Origin: AVCC01 sp039920865
GTDB taxonomy: Bacteria > Pseudomonadota > Gammaproteobacteria > Burkholderiales > Burkholderiaceae_D
Direction: 5' to 3'
DNA: 5,680 nucleotides
Assembly: GCA_039920865.1 (NCBI GenBank)
Contig: JBDSCZ010000110.1
Location: 1 to 5,680, forward strand
Shown: positions 4,759-5,680 of the stretch, piece by piece
How the letters are laid out: every line of letters begins with the position of its first letter
Position numbering within the stretch: position 1 is the stretch's first letter
Notes under the pieces: model-generated
Seen by the model: only the letters and a program-made list of their open reading frames with translations
Database searches by the model: none
Told to the model about the DNA's origin: nothing
Translations under genes and position numbers: made by a program

Positions 4759-4902
4759 ACGGAGGAACGTTCGGCGGCTGCGCCTTCTCACTTTCCCCCT
4801 CAACCTGCAATGGCTCCGCCCTTGACCCGAATCAACAACAAGCCAAAAACAAGAAACCAGAACCCGAACCAACAACCAGAACAACCCCGGAGCCAGCGCA
4901 AC

Positions 4903-5211
4903 ATGGTTTTCCAAACCAAAGGAATAATCGGCCTCGACGCCGTCATCAATGTCCGTCTCACGACGGCAGAGAAGGTGCGGCTGCAAGACGACGCCGACAT
5001 GGCCGGCATATCGATGTCGGAGCTGGTGCGGGCGCGCTACTTCGGCCGGCCGGTGATCGCCAACGCCGACCATGTAATGGTCAAGGAGCTGCGCAGAATC
5101 GGCGGCCTGCTCAAGCACGTACACGTTGAAAGCAACGGCGCATACAACCAGGCCACCGCCGATGCGCTGGCGCAAGTGAAACGCTACATCGAGACACTGA
5201 GCCGGAAATGA
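4903..5211 (+). CDS. traJ: TraJ/NikA-like relaxosome accessory protein
   Basis: This small protein is expected to bind the inverted repeat beside nic and to place the relaxase there. From ATG 4903 it has 102 residues: a ribbon-helix-helix-like start (INVRLTTAEKVRLQDDADMAGISMSELVRARYFG, about 14-47), then ELRRIGGLLKHV (65-76) and a C-terminal helix. In RK2 TraJ the same order is seen (IKVYCLPDERRAIEEKAAAAGMSLSAYL..., then ...LGGLLK). I prefer ATG 4903 because GGAG (4889-4892) lies upstream and the protein core begins there. ATG 4810 would add a 31-residue tail rich in Asn, Gln, Pro and Lys and has no ribosome-binding site; ATG 4696 would translate through oriT. Its stop overlaps the relaxase start (ATGA, 5208-5211), so the two are translationally coupled. 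Confidence 0.85.
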   Translation: MVFQTKGIIGLDAVINVRLTTAEKVRLQDDADMAGISMSELVRARYFGRPVIANADHVMVKELRRIGGLLKHVHVESNGAYNQATADALAQVKRYIETLSRK

Positions 5212-5680
5212 TCGCCAAGAAAGTCCCCAACCCGAAGAAGTCGGCCAGCAAGTCCGAGCGGGTGGGCGGGCTGACCGATTACATCACAGCGCCTGAACAT
5301 AAAAACGGACTGGAAAAGTGCATCCATTTTGCGGCAGTGAATTTCCTGACCGACACGCTCGCAGCGCAAAAGCTGGAAATGATCGCGCTGTCCCAGGAAG
5401 GCGTCAAAAGCAAAGACCCGATCGACCATTGGGTGTTGAGCTGGCGCCATGACGAGCACCCGACACCAGAGCAGGCACGGATAGCGGTTGCAATGTTCAT
5501 TGAGCATTGCGGCCTGAGCGGCCATCAATATCTCTGGGGGCTACATGACGACACCCAGAACAGGCACGTCCACATCGCGGTAAACCGGGTCCATCCGGAC
5601 ACCTTGCGTGTTACGAAAATCAATCAGGGCTTCGACCGCGAAGCCAGCCAGCAAGCGATCGCCCTGATCGAACATGCGCA
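5208..5680 (+). CDS. traI: MOBP-family relaxase, N-terminal part (3' end outside window)
   Basis: The relaxase nicks one strand at nic, stays bound to the 5' end through a tyrosine, and pilots it into the recipient. The 157 residues present carry the core motifs. The likely nucleophile is Tyr25 in GGLTDYIT (RK2 TraI: LVKYIT with Tyr22). The metal-binding motif III is HDDTQNRHVHIAVNRVHP, with His113, Asp115, Asn118, His120 and His122. Between them, CIHFAAVNF (38-46) and HWVLSWRHDEHPTPEQA (74-90) match the NCEAN and LLVSFRAGEKPDAE blocks of RK2 TraI. The protein begins MIAKKVP, close to MIAKHVP of RK2. The ATG at 5208 overlaps the traJ-like stop. Everything after motif III is outside the window, so length and any C-terminal primase or helicase domain cannot be judged. 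Family assignment is firm. Confidence 0.93.
   Translation, partial: MIAKKVPNPKKSASKSERVGGLTDYITAPEHKNGLEKCIHFAAVNFLTDTLAAQKLEMIALSQEGVKSKDPIDHWVLSWRHDEHPTPEQARIAVAMFIEHCGLSGHQYLWGLHDDTQNRHVHIAVNRVHPDTLRVTKINQGFDREASQQAIALIEHA

Larger units (their letters stand above)
4575..4902. other. Divergent transfer control region between traK- and traJ-like genes
   Basis: This 328-bp region contains no separate gene. The left half (4600-4685) is AT-rich with repeated GTAA/TTAC words and two dyads; the middle is the oriT core. GGAGGA (4761-4766) looks like a ribosome-binding site but has no start codon at a usable distance. The right end (4833-4903) has no T on the + strand. Promoters for the two divergent operons are expected here, but I could not pin them down. 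Confidence 0.6.

Noticed and set aside
4696..4902. Longer traJ-like protein starting at ATG 4696
   Set aside because: It would translate across nic and the oriT dyad, and AAGG lies too close to that ATG.
4705..5175. 156-residue minus-strand ORF opposite the traJ-like gene
   Set aside because: It is antisense to a recognised gene and to oriT, and has no motif or start signal.

Overview
The window looks like the conjugative/mobilizable part of a plasmid or integrated element from a proteobacterium, most likely a beta- or gammaproteobacterium. The clues are the moderate-to-high GC content, the RK2 (IncP)-like gene order around a transfer origin, a DinJ-YafQ type toxin-antitoxin pair, and a PAS-GGDEF protein whose wording resembles betaproteobacterial diguanylate cyclases. 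No rRNA, tRNA or CRISPR array is visible.

Left part (1-1784, + strand): the 3' end of a tyrosine recombinase with its HxxR, GH and Tyr catalytic positions; a spacer rich in inverted repeats; an unrecognised 119-residue protein; and a PAS-GGDEF reading frame. The last keeps GGDEF and the RxxD inhibitory site but looks worn. It has no convincing start, a shortened PAS domain, and an 8-residue gap in the helix before GGDEF.

Middle (1785-2693): a 377-bp intergenic stretch holds a minus-strand G-quadruplex motif and a 128-bp cassette with 27-bp imperfect inverted ends of IS21-like character. It then leads into a well-formed promoter with an operator palindrome over the -10 box. This drives an overlapping dinJ-yafQ type antitoxin-toxin operon.

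Right part (2757-5680): a minus-strand operon traK-traL-traM-like (oriT-binding protein, ParA-like ATPase, one-pass membrane protein) diverges from a plus-strand traJ-traI-like pair (relaxosome accessory protein and MOBP relaxase, the latter cut by the window end). Between them lies a recognisable IncP-type oriT: a 43-bp imperfect inverted repeat, then exactly 8 bp, then CATCCTG^T on the minus strand. In the expected model the TraJ-like protein binds the repeat, the relaxase nicks, and the TraK-like protein shapes the neighbouring AT-rich DNA. The nick polarity sends the traKLM side into the recipient first and the relaxase gene last. The toxin-antitoxin pair would stabilise the element, and the recombinase suggests that it can integrate or resolve. 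No single gene is a clear novelty. The best signals are the oriT, the IS21-like mini-element, the G4 motif, the shortened GGDEF protein and a 71-nt T-free leader before the traJ-like gene.
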